Below, piece by piece: positions 34,563 through 43,334 of a stretch of 64,000 nucleotides of DNA. The stretch is from JBOGEN01 sp050743265 (lineage in GTDB: Bacteria > Actinomycetota > Actinomycetes > JBOGEN01): the NCBI GenBank assembly GCA_050743265.1, contig JBOGEN010000069.1, positions 1 through 64,000 on the forward strand, read 5' to 3'. Position numbers and translations under genes: made by a program. The stretch's first letter is position 1, and each line of letters starts with the position of its first letter. The notes under the pieces are model-generated. The model worked only from the letters and a program-made list of their open reading frames with translations, ran no database searches and was not told the origin of the DNA.

Positions 34563-35928
34563 GACCTGCCGCTCCGGCCCCGCCGCGTAACCCGGCGGGG
34601 CCGACGGGCAGGAACCGGCCCTCCCTGGGCCCGAGCGGCGTGCCGCGCTCGGCGACGAGCGCGCCCCGCAGGTAGGTGCGCACGACCTCGCCGACGACCT
34701 CGCGCCCGTGGAAGGGCGTCCAGCCGGCCTTGGAGAGCACGTCCTCGTCGCGGAGGGTGCGCCGGGCCGCCGGGTCGACGAGGACGAGGTCCGCGTCACT
34801 CCCCGGCGCCAGCCGGCCCTTGCGCGGCCACAGCCCGTACGTCCTCGCCGGCGTCTCGCTGTACACGCGGGCGACGTCCTCGTACGCGAGGTGCCCGCGT
34901 GCGGCGGCGTCCAGGAGCAGGGCCATCGTGCTGTCGAGGCCCGGCAGCCCGAAGTGCACGTTCCAGATGTCCCCGGCCCGCTTCTGCGCGAGCGTCGACG
35001 GCGCGTGGTCGGTCGCGATGTGGGTGAGGTGGCCCTCGCGCAGCAGTCGCCACATCTGGGCCTCGTCGTCGTCGGTACGCGCCCGCGCGGGCGGGGTGAA
35101 CTTGCGCAGCGCGCCGTGCTCGTGCACGTCCGCCTCGCGGAGCAGGAAGTACTGCGGGCAGCTCTCGGCAGCGAGCTGAGCCCCCCTGGCCCGCTCCTGC
35201 GCGAGGTACGCGGCGACCTCGGGGTGGCTCACGTGCGCCACGGTCGCCCGGGCGCCTGTACGCCGCACGAGCAGGGCGGCGACCGCGGCAGCGACGACCT
35301 CGGCGTCCCGGTTCCGCCACTCGGGGACGATGCCTCCGTCGACGCGCTCCTCCGCACGCAGCAGGCGCTCCGCGGACGCGGTGAGCGACTCGTCCTCGCA
35401 GTGCATGAGCGTGACCGCACCCGTCATCGCCGCCGCCTCGAGGTGGGCCTTGAGTTCCGCGGGGTCGTGCCCGGGAACCCCGTGCGTCGTACAGGTGAAG
35501 AGCTTGAAGAAGGCGACCCCGGCCTCCCACAGCTCGGGTACGGCGTCGGCATGACCCGGCCAGGCATGGGCGGCCAGGCCGTAGTCGACGTGGGACCGGC
35601 CGTCCAGGTAGTCGCGCTTGGCCTGCAGGTCCGCGACCGTACGGACGGGCTGCCCGTGCGCGTGCTCGACGAGCGAGGTCACCCCGGCGGCGGCCGCCGC
35701 CCCCGTGCCGGTCGGGAAGTCCTCCCGCTCGGTGCTCCCCGGGTCCATGAGGTGGACGTGCGTGTCGACGCCTCCCGGGAGGACGAGCAGTCCCGAGGCG
35801 TCCACGGTCTCGTCCGCCGAGGGACGGTCGGAGCCGACGTAGGAGATGAGGCCATCGGACACGCCCACGTGGGCGCGTCGACGCCCCTGCGCGGTGACGA
35901 CGGTACCGCCGGCGAGGAGAAGGTCCAC
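34558..35928 (-). CDS. dihydropyrimidinase/hydantoinase/allantoinase-like amidohydrolase
   Basis: The 456-residue protein has the cyclic-amidohydrolase metal set: GVDTHVHLMDPGSTEREDF (HxH), AFFKLFTC with the carboxylated Lys, LMHCEDESL (His), VAHVSHPE (His) and ATDHAPSTLAQK (Asp). The C-terminal region (GLWPRKGRLAPGSDADLVLVDP) is typical of dihydroorotase/allantoinase/dihydropyrimidinase relatives. The catabolic neighbours argue against a role in pyrimidine synthesis. GTG start at 35928, one base after the stop of the cyclase gene, so it is the last gene of the GntR-ADH-Liv-cyclase operon. It should open a cyclic imide, ureide or hydantoin. Confidence 0.9.
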   Translation of the reverse strand: MDLLLAGGTVVTAQGRRRAHVGVSDGLISYVGSDRPSADETVDASGLLVLPGGVDTHVHLMDPGSTEREDFPTGTGAAAAAGVTSLVEHAHGQPVRTVADLQAKRDYLDGRSHVDYGLAAHAWPGHADAVPELWEAGVAFFKLFTCTTHGVPGHDPAELKAHLEAAAMTGAVTLMHCEDESLTASAERLLRAEERVDGGIVPEWRNRDAEVVAAAVAALLVRRTGARATVAHVSHPEVAAYLAQERARGAQLAAESCPQYFLLREADVHEHGALRKFTPPARARTDDDEAQMWRLLREGHLTHIATDHAPSTLAQKRAGDIWNVHFGLPGLDSTMALLLDAAARGHLAYEDVARVYSETPARTYGLWPRKGRLAPGSDADLVLVDPAARRTLRDEDVLSKAGWTPFHGREVVGEVVRTYLRGALVAERGTPLGPREGRFLPVGPAGLRGGAGAAGH

Positions 35929-35929
35929 G

Positions 35930-36613
35930 TCAGGCCGACGCGGTGTCTCCGGCGACGCCGAAGAAGCGCGCGGGCGCGCCCTCGCAGTCGCCGATCTTGT
36001 AGAAGGGGGCGTAGAACTCGAAGTGCTCCCGGCCCAGCCCTGCGACGTTCGTCGCCTGCTCGAGCAAAGGGATGCCGGCGCCGAGCAGGATCCGGTGGCA
36101 GACGAAGTCCTCGGAGGTGAAGTCCGGCAGCCGCGCGCAGTACTCCTCGAAGAAGTCGAACACCACCGCCTTGGGGTTCCGGGCGACGAGCCACTCGGCC
36201 GCGTCCGGAGTGAGGTAGGGCGACTGGGTGTAGTAGCGCGGGAAGTCGCCCCAGGCCTCGTCCGACCACCCCGTGTGCAGCACAGCGATGTCACCCTCGC
36301 GGAGCCCGAGGTCACCCTTCTCGAGTACGCCGACGTCGACGGGTTGCTCGGGCTCCACGCTCGTGCAGTCGAGGACGGTGGCCGCCCCGATGACGCGGTC
36401 GAGCGGGATCTCGGCCGTCGTGCCGCCTCCGGCGTAGCAGTGCAGCGGGGCGTCGATGTGGCTCCCGGTGTGCAGGCTCTGCGTGACGACGCTCACCTGC
36501 CAGAAGCCTGGGCCGCGGTGATGACGCTCGAGCTCGACCCGAAGGTCGGTCGAGGGCGGGCTCTTCGTCTCGACGTCGACGGGTACGGACATGTCCACGA
36601 TCCGGTTGCTCAT
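35930..36613 (-). CDS. cyclase-family hydrolase (kynurenine formamidase / isatin hydrolase-like)
   Basis: This 227-residue PF04199-type protein has the metal motif HTGSHIDAPLHCY (HxGxHxD...H), GDIAVLHTGW, KAVVFDFFEE and the later His/Glu region FVCHRILLGAGIPLLEQATN. Members hydrolyse formamides or cyclic amides such as N-formylkynurenine or isatin, using Mn2+ or Zn2+. The gene abuts livF (no gap) and the amidohydrolase (1 nt), so it belongs to the import-and-ring-opening operon. A second, more divergent cyclase lies at 50640. Confidence 0.9.
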   Translation of the reverse strand: MSNRIVDMSVPVDVETKSPPSTDLRVELERHHRGPGFWQVSVVTQSLHTGSHIDAPLHCYAGGGTTAEIPLDRVIGAATVLDCTSVEPEQPVDVGVLEKGDLGLREGDIAVLHTGWSDEAWGDFPRYYTQSPYLTPDAAEWLVARNPKAVVFDFFEEYCARLPDFTSEDFVCHRILLGAGIPLLEQATNVAGLGREHFEFYAPFYKIGDCEGAPARFFGVAGDTASA

Positions 36614-37321
36614 TCACACTCCCAGGTGGTGCCGCTTCGCGTCGGGGTCGGCTTCGAGGTCAGAGGGGGTGCCGTCCCAGTCGATCCGCCCGTCCTCCCC
36701 GAGGACGACGACGCGGTCGGCGAGACGCAGCGCGAGCCCCAGGTTCTGCTCGACGAGGAGCACGGTCAGGTCGCCGCCCTTGAGCAGATCCAGCCGGTCC
36801 CGGATCTGGCCCAGGACGCGGGGGGCCAGGCCCTCGGAGGGCTCGTCCATGAGCAGCAGCGTGGGGTTCGTCATGAGGGCGCGTCCCAGCGCGAGCATCT
36901 GCTGCTCGCCCCCCGAGAGGTGCCGGGCCCTGCTGGTACGACGTTCGGCGAGACGAGGGAACAGGTCGTACACCTCGGCGAGCCCCCAGCCGCTGCCGTT
37001 CGTCGACGGCCGCGCGGTCGTGGTGAGGTTCTCCTCGACGGTCAGGCTGCCGAACACGCGGCGCCCCTGCGGCACCAGGCCGACGCCACTCCTCGCGATC
37101 CGGTGGCTGGGCATCCCGCACAGCTCCTGCCCGTGCCACGTGATGCTGCCCCGGCGTACGTCCGGGGGTGACGTGCCCGCGATCGAGCGGACGAGGGTCG
37201 TCTTCCCCATGCCGTTGCGGCCGAGCAGCACCACGAACTCACCCGTCTGCACGGTGAGGTCGACCCCGCGCAGCACGTGCGCGGTGTCGTAGTAGCTGTG
37301 GACGCCGGAGACGGTGAGCAT
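36614..37321 (-). CDS. livF: branched-chain amino acid-type ABC transporter ATPase, LivF
   Basis: This 235-residue ABC ATPase has Walker A GRNGMGKTT, the LivF-type PSHRIARSGVGLVPQGRRVF, signature HLSGGEQQMLALGRAL and Walker B LLLMDEPSEGLAP. ATG 37321 overlaps the stop of livG by one base; an upstream in-frame start would lie inside livG. It forms the ATPase pair of a HAAT-family importer. In this setting the substrate may be a catabolic substrate rather than an amino acid. Confidence 0.93.
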   Translation of the reverse strand: MLTVSGVHSYYDTAHVLRGVDLTVQTGEFVVLLGRNGMGKTTLVRSIAGTSPPDVRRGSITWHGQELCGMPSHRIARSGVGLVPQGRRVFGSLTVEENLTTTARPSTNGSGWGLAEVYDLFPRLAERRTSRARHLSGGEQQMLALGRALMTNPTLLLMDEPSEGLAPRVLGQIRDRLDLLKGGDLTVLLVEQNLGLALRLADRVVVLGEDGRIDWDGTPSDLEADPDAKRHHLGV

Positions 37322-38076
37322 CAGTCCGTCCTCAGGTAGACGGACTGGACGGCCTCGTCGGCACGGATCTCGTCGGGGGTGCCCTGGGCGATCATCGTGC
37401 CGTCGTCCAGGCACACGACGCGCTCGGTGAGGTCGAGCGCGAGGTTCATGTCGTGCTCGATGAGCACGAGCGTGAGATCGTCCGGGAGCCGCTCCACCAG
37501 GGTCCGCATGGTCTTGCGCTCGGAGCTGGCGAGCCCGGCGGCCGGCTCGTCGAGGAGGAGCAGCCGGGGGCGTCCCGCCAGCGCGAGCGCGAGCTCGAGC
37601 TGCCGCTGCTCCCCGTGCGAGAGCTGCCGGACCTCGTCGTACCGGCGCCTGACCAGGCCCACCTGGTCGAGCGCGTCACCGACCCGCTCGCCGACGTCGC
37701 CCCGCATCCGCAGGAGGGACCACGAGCGGAAGCGCGCCCCGGTGCAGCCGTACGCCGCGACGGCGACGTTCTCCTCCACCGTGAGCCGCGGGAACAGCGT
37801 GGTCACCTGGTACGTCCTACCGATCCCGCGCCGGGCCCGCCGGTACGACGGGGCACGCGTCACGTCTCCGCCGAACAGGCTGACCCGTCCGGACGTGGGG
37901 TAGACCTCGCCCGAGATGGCGCGGAACAGCGTCGTCTTGCCCGCACCGTTGGGGCCGATCACGGCCCAGCGCTCGCCACGGCCGACGGACAGGCTGACGT
38001 GGTCCACGGCGTAGATGCCGCCGAAGTGGACGCAGACGTCCTCCAGCCGCAACGCCGCCGTGGCCCCGTCTCCCAT
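37321..38076 (-). CDS. livG: branched-chain amino acid-type ABC transporter ATPase, LivG
   Basis: This 251-residue ABC ATPase has Walker A GPNGAGKTT, ARRGIGRTYQVTTLFPRLT (the LivG-type Q-loop region), signature LSHGEQRQLELALAL, Walker B LLLLDEPAAGL and H-loop LIEHDMNLAL. It lies 12 nt after the binding-protein gene and overlaps livF by one base, in the order SBP-livG-livF. Confidence 0.93.
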   Translation of the reverse strand: MGDGATAALRLEDVCVHFGGIYAVDHVSLSVGRGERWAVIGPNGAGKTTLFRAISGEVYPTSGRVSLFGGDVTRAPSYRRARRGIGRTYQVTTLFPRLTVEENVAVAAYGCTGARFRSWSLLRMRGDVGERVGDALDQVGLVRRRYDEVRQLSHGEQRQLELALALAGRPRLLLLDEPAAGLASSERKTMRTLVERLPDDLTLVLIEHDMNLALDLTERVVCLDDGTMIAQGTPDEIRADEAVQSVYLRTD

Positions 38077-38088
38077 CGTCTCGTCCCC

Positions 38089-39381
38089 CTAGCCGGCGTC
38101 GGTGCCCTGGTAGCCACGGCTGTACACGGGCTGCTCGAGGAACTCCTTCGGGTCGTACGTCCAGAACTGGCTGACCTTCGGGAAGGTCTTGGTCGGGACG
38201 TTCACGAGCCCGCCGTCCCGCTTCACGACCTTGCGCACGTACACGTTGGACACCGGGCTGTCGTACTCGTCGAGCCGCATCGGCCCCATCGCCGAGTCCT
38301 CGAGCGACACGCCGCGTACCGCCTCGAGGAAGGCCTTGCGGTTCGAAAGGTCACCGTCGACGTCCTCGATCGCCTGGGTCAGCCACTGGGCTGCGGTGTA
38401 CATGGCGCCGGAGTAGTACGAGGGCACCTTGCCGTACCTGTCCTGGTAGGACGCGGCGAAGTCCTGCGTCGCGGGGCTCTCACGCCCCTCGGCGAAGTGC
38501 CCCACCGAGACCAGTCCCTCGGCCTCGTCGCCCATCCCGCGGAGGAGCGACTGGTCCAGCGTCGTCTCCCCGCCGAGGAGCGGCAGCGAGCCCTTGAGCC
38601 CGAAGTCGCTCCAGGCCTTGACGAACTTGGGTCCCTCGGCGCCGACGGTCTCGACGAAGGCGGCGTCCGCGTTCGTGTCCTTGATCTGCGCCATGTACGT
38701 ACTGAAGTCCTGCGTGCCGAGGGGGTGCCACAGCTGCTTGACGACCGTGCCCCCCGCGTCGGTGAACGTGTTGACGAAGCCTCCGCAGGTCTCGTGGCCG
38801 AACGCGTAGTCGGTGCACTGGGTGACGATGCGCCGGTACCCCTGGTCGTACGCCCATTGCCCGAAGGGGTGCGTGGTCTGGCTGCTCGTCCAGCCCGCCA
38901 CCCGGATGACACCGGGAAGTCGCTCGCGCTGCGTGAGGTCGTCGGCCGAGACCACCGGAAGGAAGATCGGCACGTCCTGCCGGCTCATCTCCTCGGCGAC
39001 GGCGAGCCCGACGTTCGAGAGCAGCGGCCCGACGATGAAGTCGACGCCCTCGCTCTCGACGAGGCGCTGGGCCTTGTTGAGGCCGGTGGCCGGGTCACCC
39101 GCCGTGTCCTCGTCGACGATCTCGACCGTCTTGCCGGCGATCTTCATGCCGTGCTCTTTGAAGTAGAGGTTCCAGCCGTTGAGCATGTCCTGGCCGCTGG
39201 CCGCCACGGCGCCCGTCTGCGGGGCGAGCACGCCGATCTTGATGGTGTCCGAGTCACCGGCACGCTGCGGGTGGGCCTCCTCCCCGCCGGGAGCCGAGCA
39301 GGCGGCTGCCAGCACGAGGCCGGTCCCCGCGGCGAGAGCCGCCCGCCACCCGTACCACGTTCCTCGTCCTCGCCTGGTCAT
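38089..39381 (-). CDS. LivJ/K-type substrate-binding lipoprotein
   Basis: The 430-residue protein has a long Arg-rich start, a hydrophobic stretch and the lipobox VLAAAC (Cys28). The type I periplasmic fold is evident from IKIGVLAPQTGAVAASGQDM, VDFIVGPLLSNVGLAV, QTTHPFGQWAYDQGYRRI and AFVETVGAEGPKFVKAW. This receptor class binds amino acids, amides, urea or aromatic acids; Tyr/Trp-rich segments cannot decide which. The gene sits 3 nt after livM and 12 nt before livG. Confidence 0.92.
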   Translation of the reverse strand: MTRRGRGTWYGWRAALAAGTGLVLAAACSAPGGEEAHPQRAGDSDTIKIGVLAPQTGAVAASGQDMLNGWNLYFKEHGMKIAGKTVEIVDEDTAGDPATGLNKAQRLVESEGVDFIVGPLLSNVGLAVAEEMSRQDVPIFLPVVSADDLTQRERLPGVIRVAGWTSSQTTHPFGQWAYDQGYRRIVTQCTDYAFGHETCGGFVNTFTDAGGTVVKQLWHPLGTQDFSTYMAQIKDTNADAAFVETVGAEGPKFVKAWSDFGLKGSLPLLGGETTLDQSLLRGMGDEAEGLVSVGHFAEGRESPATQDFAASYQDRYGKVPSYYSGAMYTAAQWLTQAIEDVDGDLSNRKAFLEAVRGVSLEDSAMGPMRLDEYDSPVSNVYVRKVVKRDGGLVNVPTKTFPKVSQFWTYDPKEFLEQPVYSRGYQGTDAG

Positions 39382-39384
39382 CTC

Positions 39385-40425
39385 CTACCTCCTGGGGTCG
39401 AGGGCCGCGGCACGGTCCGCGGGTTCGGGTTCGGGTTCGGTGGAGCCGACGGGTTCGGGGGTGCCTCCCCCGCCGAGCCGGCGTTCTCGGCGTCCGAGCC
39501 AGCGCCACCAGAGCCGGGACACGCCACCGACGAAGCCGCTCTGGGCGAAGAGGATCGTGCCGATGAAGACGAGCCCCAGCACGGTCGGCCAGCGCTCCAC
39601 GTAGACGCTGAGGATGTTCTCGCTCATCACGATCACGAACGCGCCGATGACCGGGCCGATGAGCGTCCCCACGCCCCCGACGATCACCATGAGCACGCCG
39701 TTGCCCGACACGAGGAACTCGGCGTCCGAGGGGCTGATGAACTCGTTCTGGTACACGAACAGGACGCCGGCGACCGAGGCGAACAGGCCGGAGAGCATGA
39801 ACGCGTAGAACTTGTGCAGCGTCGTGCTGTACCCCAGCATTCGGACGCGCTCCTCGCTGTCCCGCATGGCCCGCAGGCCGTACCCGAACGGCGAGCGGAC
39901 GACGACCCACAGCAGGCCGCCGGAGAGCAGCAGGAGGGCGAAGCAGAGGTAGTAGTACTTCCAGTACGCCTCGACCGCGGGCGGTCGGACGATGCCGCGC
40001 AGGCCGTTCTCCGCTCCGGTGACCTTGTACATCCGGATGGACAGGCCCCAGACGATCATCCCCATCGCCAGCGTGGCCATGAGGAAGTAGACGCGGGACG
40101 TCCGCATCGCGGTCAGCGCGAACACCGCGGTCGTGCCGAGTCCGACCACGAGGCCCATCCCGATCTGCGCGGCGTAGCCGCCTCCGTGCGTCGCGACGTA
40201 CCCGGTGCCGTACGCGGCACTGGCGAGGATGCCCGCGTGTCCGAGGCTGACCATGCCGCCGTAGCCGGCGAGGAGGTCGATGCTCATCGCGAAGATCGCG
40301 AAGATCAGAGCGAGGGAGACGATGCTCACCAGGTACGCGTCGATCACGTACGGCAGCGCGACGCCCGCGACGACTGCCCCGGCGAGCAGGCCGAGCTTGA
40401 CCCGGGCGGTGGGCGAGGACGTCAC
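39385..40425 (-). CDS. livM: branched-chain amino acid-type ABC permease, LivM
   Basis: This 346-residue permease has about nine helices and the LivM landmarks SIDLLAGYGGMVSLGHAGIL, SPFGYGLRAMRDSEERVRMLGY (EAA-type loop) and GGVGTLIGPVIGAF. The C-terminal tail (GSTEPEPEPADRAAA) is low-complexity, encoded by repeated GGTTCG-like hexamers. Its start overlaps the end of livH by 4 bases (ATGA). Confidence 0.93.
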   Translation of the reverse strand: MTSSPTARVKLGLLAGAVVAGVALPYVIDAYLVSIVSLALIFAIFAMSIDLLAGYGGMVSLGHAGILASAAYGTGYVATHGGGYAAQIGMGLVVGLGTTAVFALTAMRTSRVYFLMATLAMGMIVWGLSIRMYKVTGAENGLRGIVRPPAVEAYWKYYYLCFALLLLSGGLLWVVVRSPFGYGLRAMRDSEERVRMLGYSTTLHKFYAFMLSGLFASVAGVLFVYQNEFISPSDAEFLVSGNGVLMVIVGGVGTLIGPVIGAFVIVMSENILSVYVERWPTVLGLVFIGTILFAQSGFVGGVSRLWWRWLGRRERRLGGGGTPEPVGSTEPEPEPADRAAALDPRR

Positions 40426-41285
40426 ACCGGCCTCCCCAGCAGGCCGTGCGGCCGGAGCACGAGGACGATCGCCATGGGGGCGAAGAGCGTGAAGAAGCTC
40501 AGGTCGGGGACGAGCGCGCGCCCGAACGCGTCGAGCAGCCCCACGAGGATGCTGCCGACCGCCGCACCGGGCAGGCTGCCCAGGCCCCCGATGATGACGA
40601 CGACGAGGGCGAACAGCAGGATCTCCACGTCCGCACCCGGGACGAGGGAGAGGAACGCGCCCCCGACGACGCCGGACAGACCCGCGAGCAGGGCGCCAAG
40701 CAGGAACACCCCGGTGAAGACCTTCGTGATGTCGATGCCGAGCGCGGCGACCATCTCCCTGTCGTCGACGCCCGCCCGGACGATGGCGCCGACCCGCGTC
40801 CGGCTCTGGAGGTACCAGAGCGCCGCGCCGACGGCGATGCCGAGCAGGGCGACGACGATCCGGAAGCGCGGGTAGCTCACCACACCGAGGTCGACCGTGC
40901 CCGAGACGTACGCCGGCGTGGTCATCTGGATCGGGTCGCCACCCCAGATGGCCAGCGAGAGGTCACCCAGGACGAACGCCACTCCGATCGTGAGGAGCAC
41001 CTCGGGCAGCTCCTGACCCCGGATCCTGCGCAGCAGGAGTCGTTCGACGCCGGCCCCCAGGACCGCGACCGCGATACCACCGGCGAGGACCGCCAGCCAG
41101 AAGCTCCCGGTCGTCACCAGGACGGTGGAGCCGACGTACCCGCCCACGAGGTAGAAGGCCCCGTGACCGAGGTTCACGATGCGCATGAGCCCGAAGACGA
41201 GCGTGAACCCGGCGGACAGGAGGAACAGCAGACCCCCGAAGCTCAACCCGTTCAGGATCTGGGTCACGACGGAGTCGGGACTCAC
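40422..41285 (-). CDS. livH: branched-chain amino acid-type ABC permease, LivH
   Basis: This 287-residue permease shows the LivH pattern: TQILNGLSFGGLLFLLSAGFTLVFG, MRIVNLGHGAFYLVGGYVG, IVRAGVDDREMVAALGIDI (EAA-type loop) and GGLGSLPGAAVGSILVGLLD. GTG 41285 is chosen, with GGAGGGGGT upstream. The same GTG overlaps the stop of a short upstream ORF, which may couple translation. It is the first transporter gene after the alcohol dehydrogenase. Confidence 0.92.
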   Translation of the reverse strand: MSPDSVVTQILNGLSFGGLLFLLSAGFTLVFGLMRIVNLGHGAFYLVGGYVGSTVLVTTGSFWLAVLAGGIAVAVLGAGVERLLLRRIRGQELPEVLLTIGVAFVLGDLSLAIWGGDPIQMTTPAYVSGTVDLGVVSYPRFRIVVALLGIAVGAALWYLQSRTRVGAIVRAGVDDREMVAALGIDITKVFTGVFLLGALLAGLSGVVGGAFLSLVPGADVEILLFALVVVIIGGLGSLPGAAVGSILVGLLDAFGRALVPDLSFFTLFAPMAIVLVLRPHGLLGRPV

Positions 41286-41428
41286 GGCCGACCCCCTCCG
41301 CCTCGGCCTCTCATGAACCTCGCGGAGGTCACCGGCCTCGCCCACCTCACCGACCTCACCGGCGCGCTGCAGCCCGCGTCGTCACGGCCCGGGAGGTCCG
41401 GGCGCGGCAGCAGGTCGACGGCACGCAT
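41282..41428 (-). CDS. possible 48-residue leader ORF ahead of livH
   Basis: An ATG behind TGGAG (8 nt) opens a 48-codon frame that ends in a TGA overlapping the livH GTG. The peptide is basic and begins MRAVDLLPRPDLPG. Its second half uses AGG and AGA Arg codons, which are rare here, so it may not be a real protein. Its main interest is the overlap that could couple livH translation. Confidence 0.25.
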   Translation of the reverse strand: MRAVDLLPRPDLPGRDDAGCSAPVRSVRWARPVTSARFMRGRGGGGRP

Positions 41429-41450
41429 CGGTTCGTCTCCAGAGAGGGGC

Positions 41451-42455
41451 TCAGTCGATGTCGATCATGATCTTGAGCTCGCCGCGTGCGCCTCCGCACG
41501 CCTCGAGCGCGGCAGCCGCGTCGCCGAGGCTGTAGACGGACGTGACGAGCGGGGCGAGCCGCACGACGCCCCGGGCCGTGAGCGCGATGGCACGGGCGTA
41601 GTCGCGGGGGCGTGCGGCTCTCGAGGCACGGATGTCGAGCTCCTTGTAGTACAACTCGTAGTACGGGAATTCGCCCGAGCGCTCCGTGATGGTCCCGTAG
41701 GCCAGGACCGTGGCCCCGACACCGGCCAGGGAGATGCCCTGCCGCAGGGCCGCGAGGGAGCCGACCGACTCCACGACGAGGTCCGCGCCCGCCCCCTGCG
41801 TGAGGTCGTCGACACACGCACCCGCCTCGTCCGGGGTCACGGCCGCGTCGATGCCCAGCGTGCGGGCGAGCTCGAGCTTGGCCGGCGTCCGGCCGACGCC
41901 GACGACCGTCACGCCGCGCGCGCCGAGCAGCTGGGCGTGCAGCAGACCGCTGACCCCGAGCCCCACCACCACCGCGGTCTGACCCGGGAAGACGTCGACG
42001 AGCGTCTGCGCGTGGACGCACGTGCCCAGCACCTGGAGTACCGGCGCCTCCTCTCGGGCCACCGCGTCCGGCAGCACGTGGAGCTGGCGCTCCTCGACGG
42101 CGACGTACTCGGCGAAGCCGCCGTCGACGTCCCGGCCGAGCAGGGAGCCCTTCGTACAGAGGTGCCCGCGGTCGGCCAGGCACAGCCGGCATGTGCCGCA
42201 CGCCCGGGACGGGTCGACGAGCACACGGGAGCCTTCGGGCGGGGACCCCGAGGGACCGGCACGCACCACCGTCCCGACGAGCTCGTGCCCGAGGACCCGT
42301 GGCAGCTGCGTGGGGATGCCGCCGTGGAGGATCTTGACGTCGGTTCCGCAGATGCCCGCCCGGTGCACCCCGACCACCGCACGGTCGTCAGCAGCCGGCT
42401 CGGGCACGTCACGGACCGCGACGACCCCTGGTGCCTCCATGACGGCTGCTCTCAC
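41451..42455 (-). CDS. zinc-dependent medium-chain alcohol dehydrogenase
   Basis: The 334-residue MDR enzyme has GICGTDVKILHGG and GHELVGTV (catalytic zinc), a structural zinc loop with four Cys (ACGTCRLCLADRGHLC), and the nucleotide motif GLGVSGLLHAQLLGARG. The GTG start at 42455 is just upstream of the family start (VMEAPGVVAVRDVPEP). It follows the GntR gene by 109 bp on the same strand and precedes the importer, so it likely oxidises an alcohol intermediate of the imported substrate. It differs from the 45375 dehydrogenase, which belongs to the divergent operon. Confidence 0.88.
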   Translation of the reverse strand: MRAAVMEAPGVVAVRDVPEPAADDRAVVGVHRAGICGTDVKILHGGIPTQLPRVLGHELVGTVVRAGPSGSPPEGSRVLVDPSRACGTCRLCLADRGHLCTKGSLLGRDVDGGFAEYVAVEERQLHVLPDAVAREEAPVLQVLGTCVHAQTLVDVFPGQTAVVVGLGVSGLLHAQLLGARGVTVVGVGRTPAKLELARTLGIDAAVTPDEAGACVDDLTQGAGADLVVESVGSLAALRQGISLAGVGATVLAYGTITERSGEFPYYELYYKELDIRASRAARPRDYARAIALTARGVVRLAPLVTSVYSLGDAAAALEACGGARGELKIMIDID

Positions 42456-42564
42456 GCGGCGGGCTTCCCATTCGCCGGATATGTCCTAGATGTACGTTGC
42501 AGAATGTAGGATTCACCCCGGGTCGTCAAGGCTCGTCGACGGACAGTAGCCACCGGAGGACGGG

Positions 42565-43269
42565 CTACTCCGCCGTCTCGAGGGCCCCGACCGTGGCGTC
42601 CAGGTGGTGCAGCTCGACCTCGGCAGCCGCGTCACCGTCACGCCGGCGGAACGCGGCGAGAAGCTGGCGGTGGTCCTCGTTGCCGTCGCTCATCCGCTCG
42701 GGTCGGAGCTTGATCGAGAACCCCACGTAGATGGCCGCACTGTCACGCAGGCTCTCGAGGATCGCCTGAAGCCGCGGCAGGCCGGACGCATCGGCGAACA
42801 GCGCGTGGAACCGGCGGTTGAGGTCCACCCACTGCCCCGGGTCGTCCTGCGACTCCATCCGGCGGGCCAGGTCCTCCGCCTCGTCCAGCGCCTCGTCGCT
42901 CATGCGCTCGACGGCGTGCCGGATCGACAGGGGCTCGAGCACCCGCCGGAGCTGGTAGATCTCGCGGACCTCGTCCTCCTTGAGCTCGCGCACGATCGCG
43001 CCCCGGTGGGGGTCGAGACGGATCAGCCCCTCGGTCGCGAGGTCGCGCAGTGCCTCCCGGAGGGGCGTCGTGCTGACGCCGAGCTGCTTCGCGACGTCTG
43101 CCTGGACGAGGCGGGCGCCACCGGCCAGGTCACCGCTGAGAATGAGCCGCCGTAGCGTGTCGTGGACGAACTGGTGCGCGGTGCGCGTCCGCGGAGCCCC
43201 GACGAGACCGAGGAGCGCGGTCGGGCTCCCCGCGGCGCCGGACGGGCCACCTGACTCGGTCAATGACAC
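42565..43269 (-). CDS. GntR-family (FadR/FCD subfamily) transcription regulator
   Basis: The 234-residue protein has an N-terminal winged helix (VHDTLRRLILSGDLAGG, VAKQLGVSTTPLREALRDLATEGLI) and an all-helical FCD effector domain with the usual metal/ligand residues (VDLNRRFHALFADASG, NEDHRQLLAAF). It starts at a GTG that is exactly 7 nt from a -10 element, so the mRNA is probably leaderless. It lies between divergent catabolic operons and is the obvious regulator of both. The operator candidate ACACATTGTGT lies on its own start codon. Confidence 0.93.
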   Translation of the reverse strand: MSLTESGGPSGAAGSPTALLGLVGAPRTRTAHQFVHDTLRRLILSGDLAGGARLVQADVAKQLGVSTTPLREALRDLATEGLIRLDPHRGAIVRELKEDEVREIYQLRRVLEPLSIRHAVERMSDEALDEAEDLARRMESQDDPGQWVDLNRRFHALFADASGLPRLQAILESLRDSAAIYVGFSIKLRPERMSDGNEDHRQLLAAFRRRDGDAAAEVELHHLDATVGALETAE

Positions 43270-43306
43270 ATTGTGTAATTTACGTGATCGGTGGTTGAGA
43301 TGACAA
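43266..43306 (-). promoter_or_regulatory. leaderless promoter and auto-operator of the GntR gene
   Basis: Read on the minus strand: TTGTCA (43306-43301), 18-bp spacer, TAAATT (43282-43277), 7 nt, then the GTG start (43269). The palindrome ACACA-T-TGTGT (43266-43276) fills the space between the -10 and the start codon. A 12-base relative of it, ACACATCGTGCA, lies ahead of the dehydrogenase at 45375. Confidence 0.65.
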
Positions 43307-43334
43307 CGAACGAGAACGTGCGACCAGGAGGGAC

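Noticed and set aside
34558..35928. Naming the amidohydrolase as pyrC (biosynthetic dihydroorotase)
   Set aside because: No pyrimidine biosynthesis genes are adjacent, and it is fused by spacing to a catabolic importer and cyclase operon.
36614..38076. Reading the Liv-type system as a urea importer (Urt)
   Set aside because: No urease or amidase genes are nearby and the binding protein lacks features I could assign to urea; the broader HAAT label is safer.
37453..40875. A 1140-codon open frame on the plus strand opposite the Liv transporter genes
   Set aside because: Its translation is Arg/Val/Glu/His-rich with no domain. The opposite strand encodes livG, a lipoprotein receptor and livM with clear motifs. 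Such mirror frames are an effect of high third-position GC.
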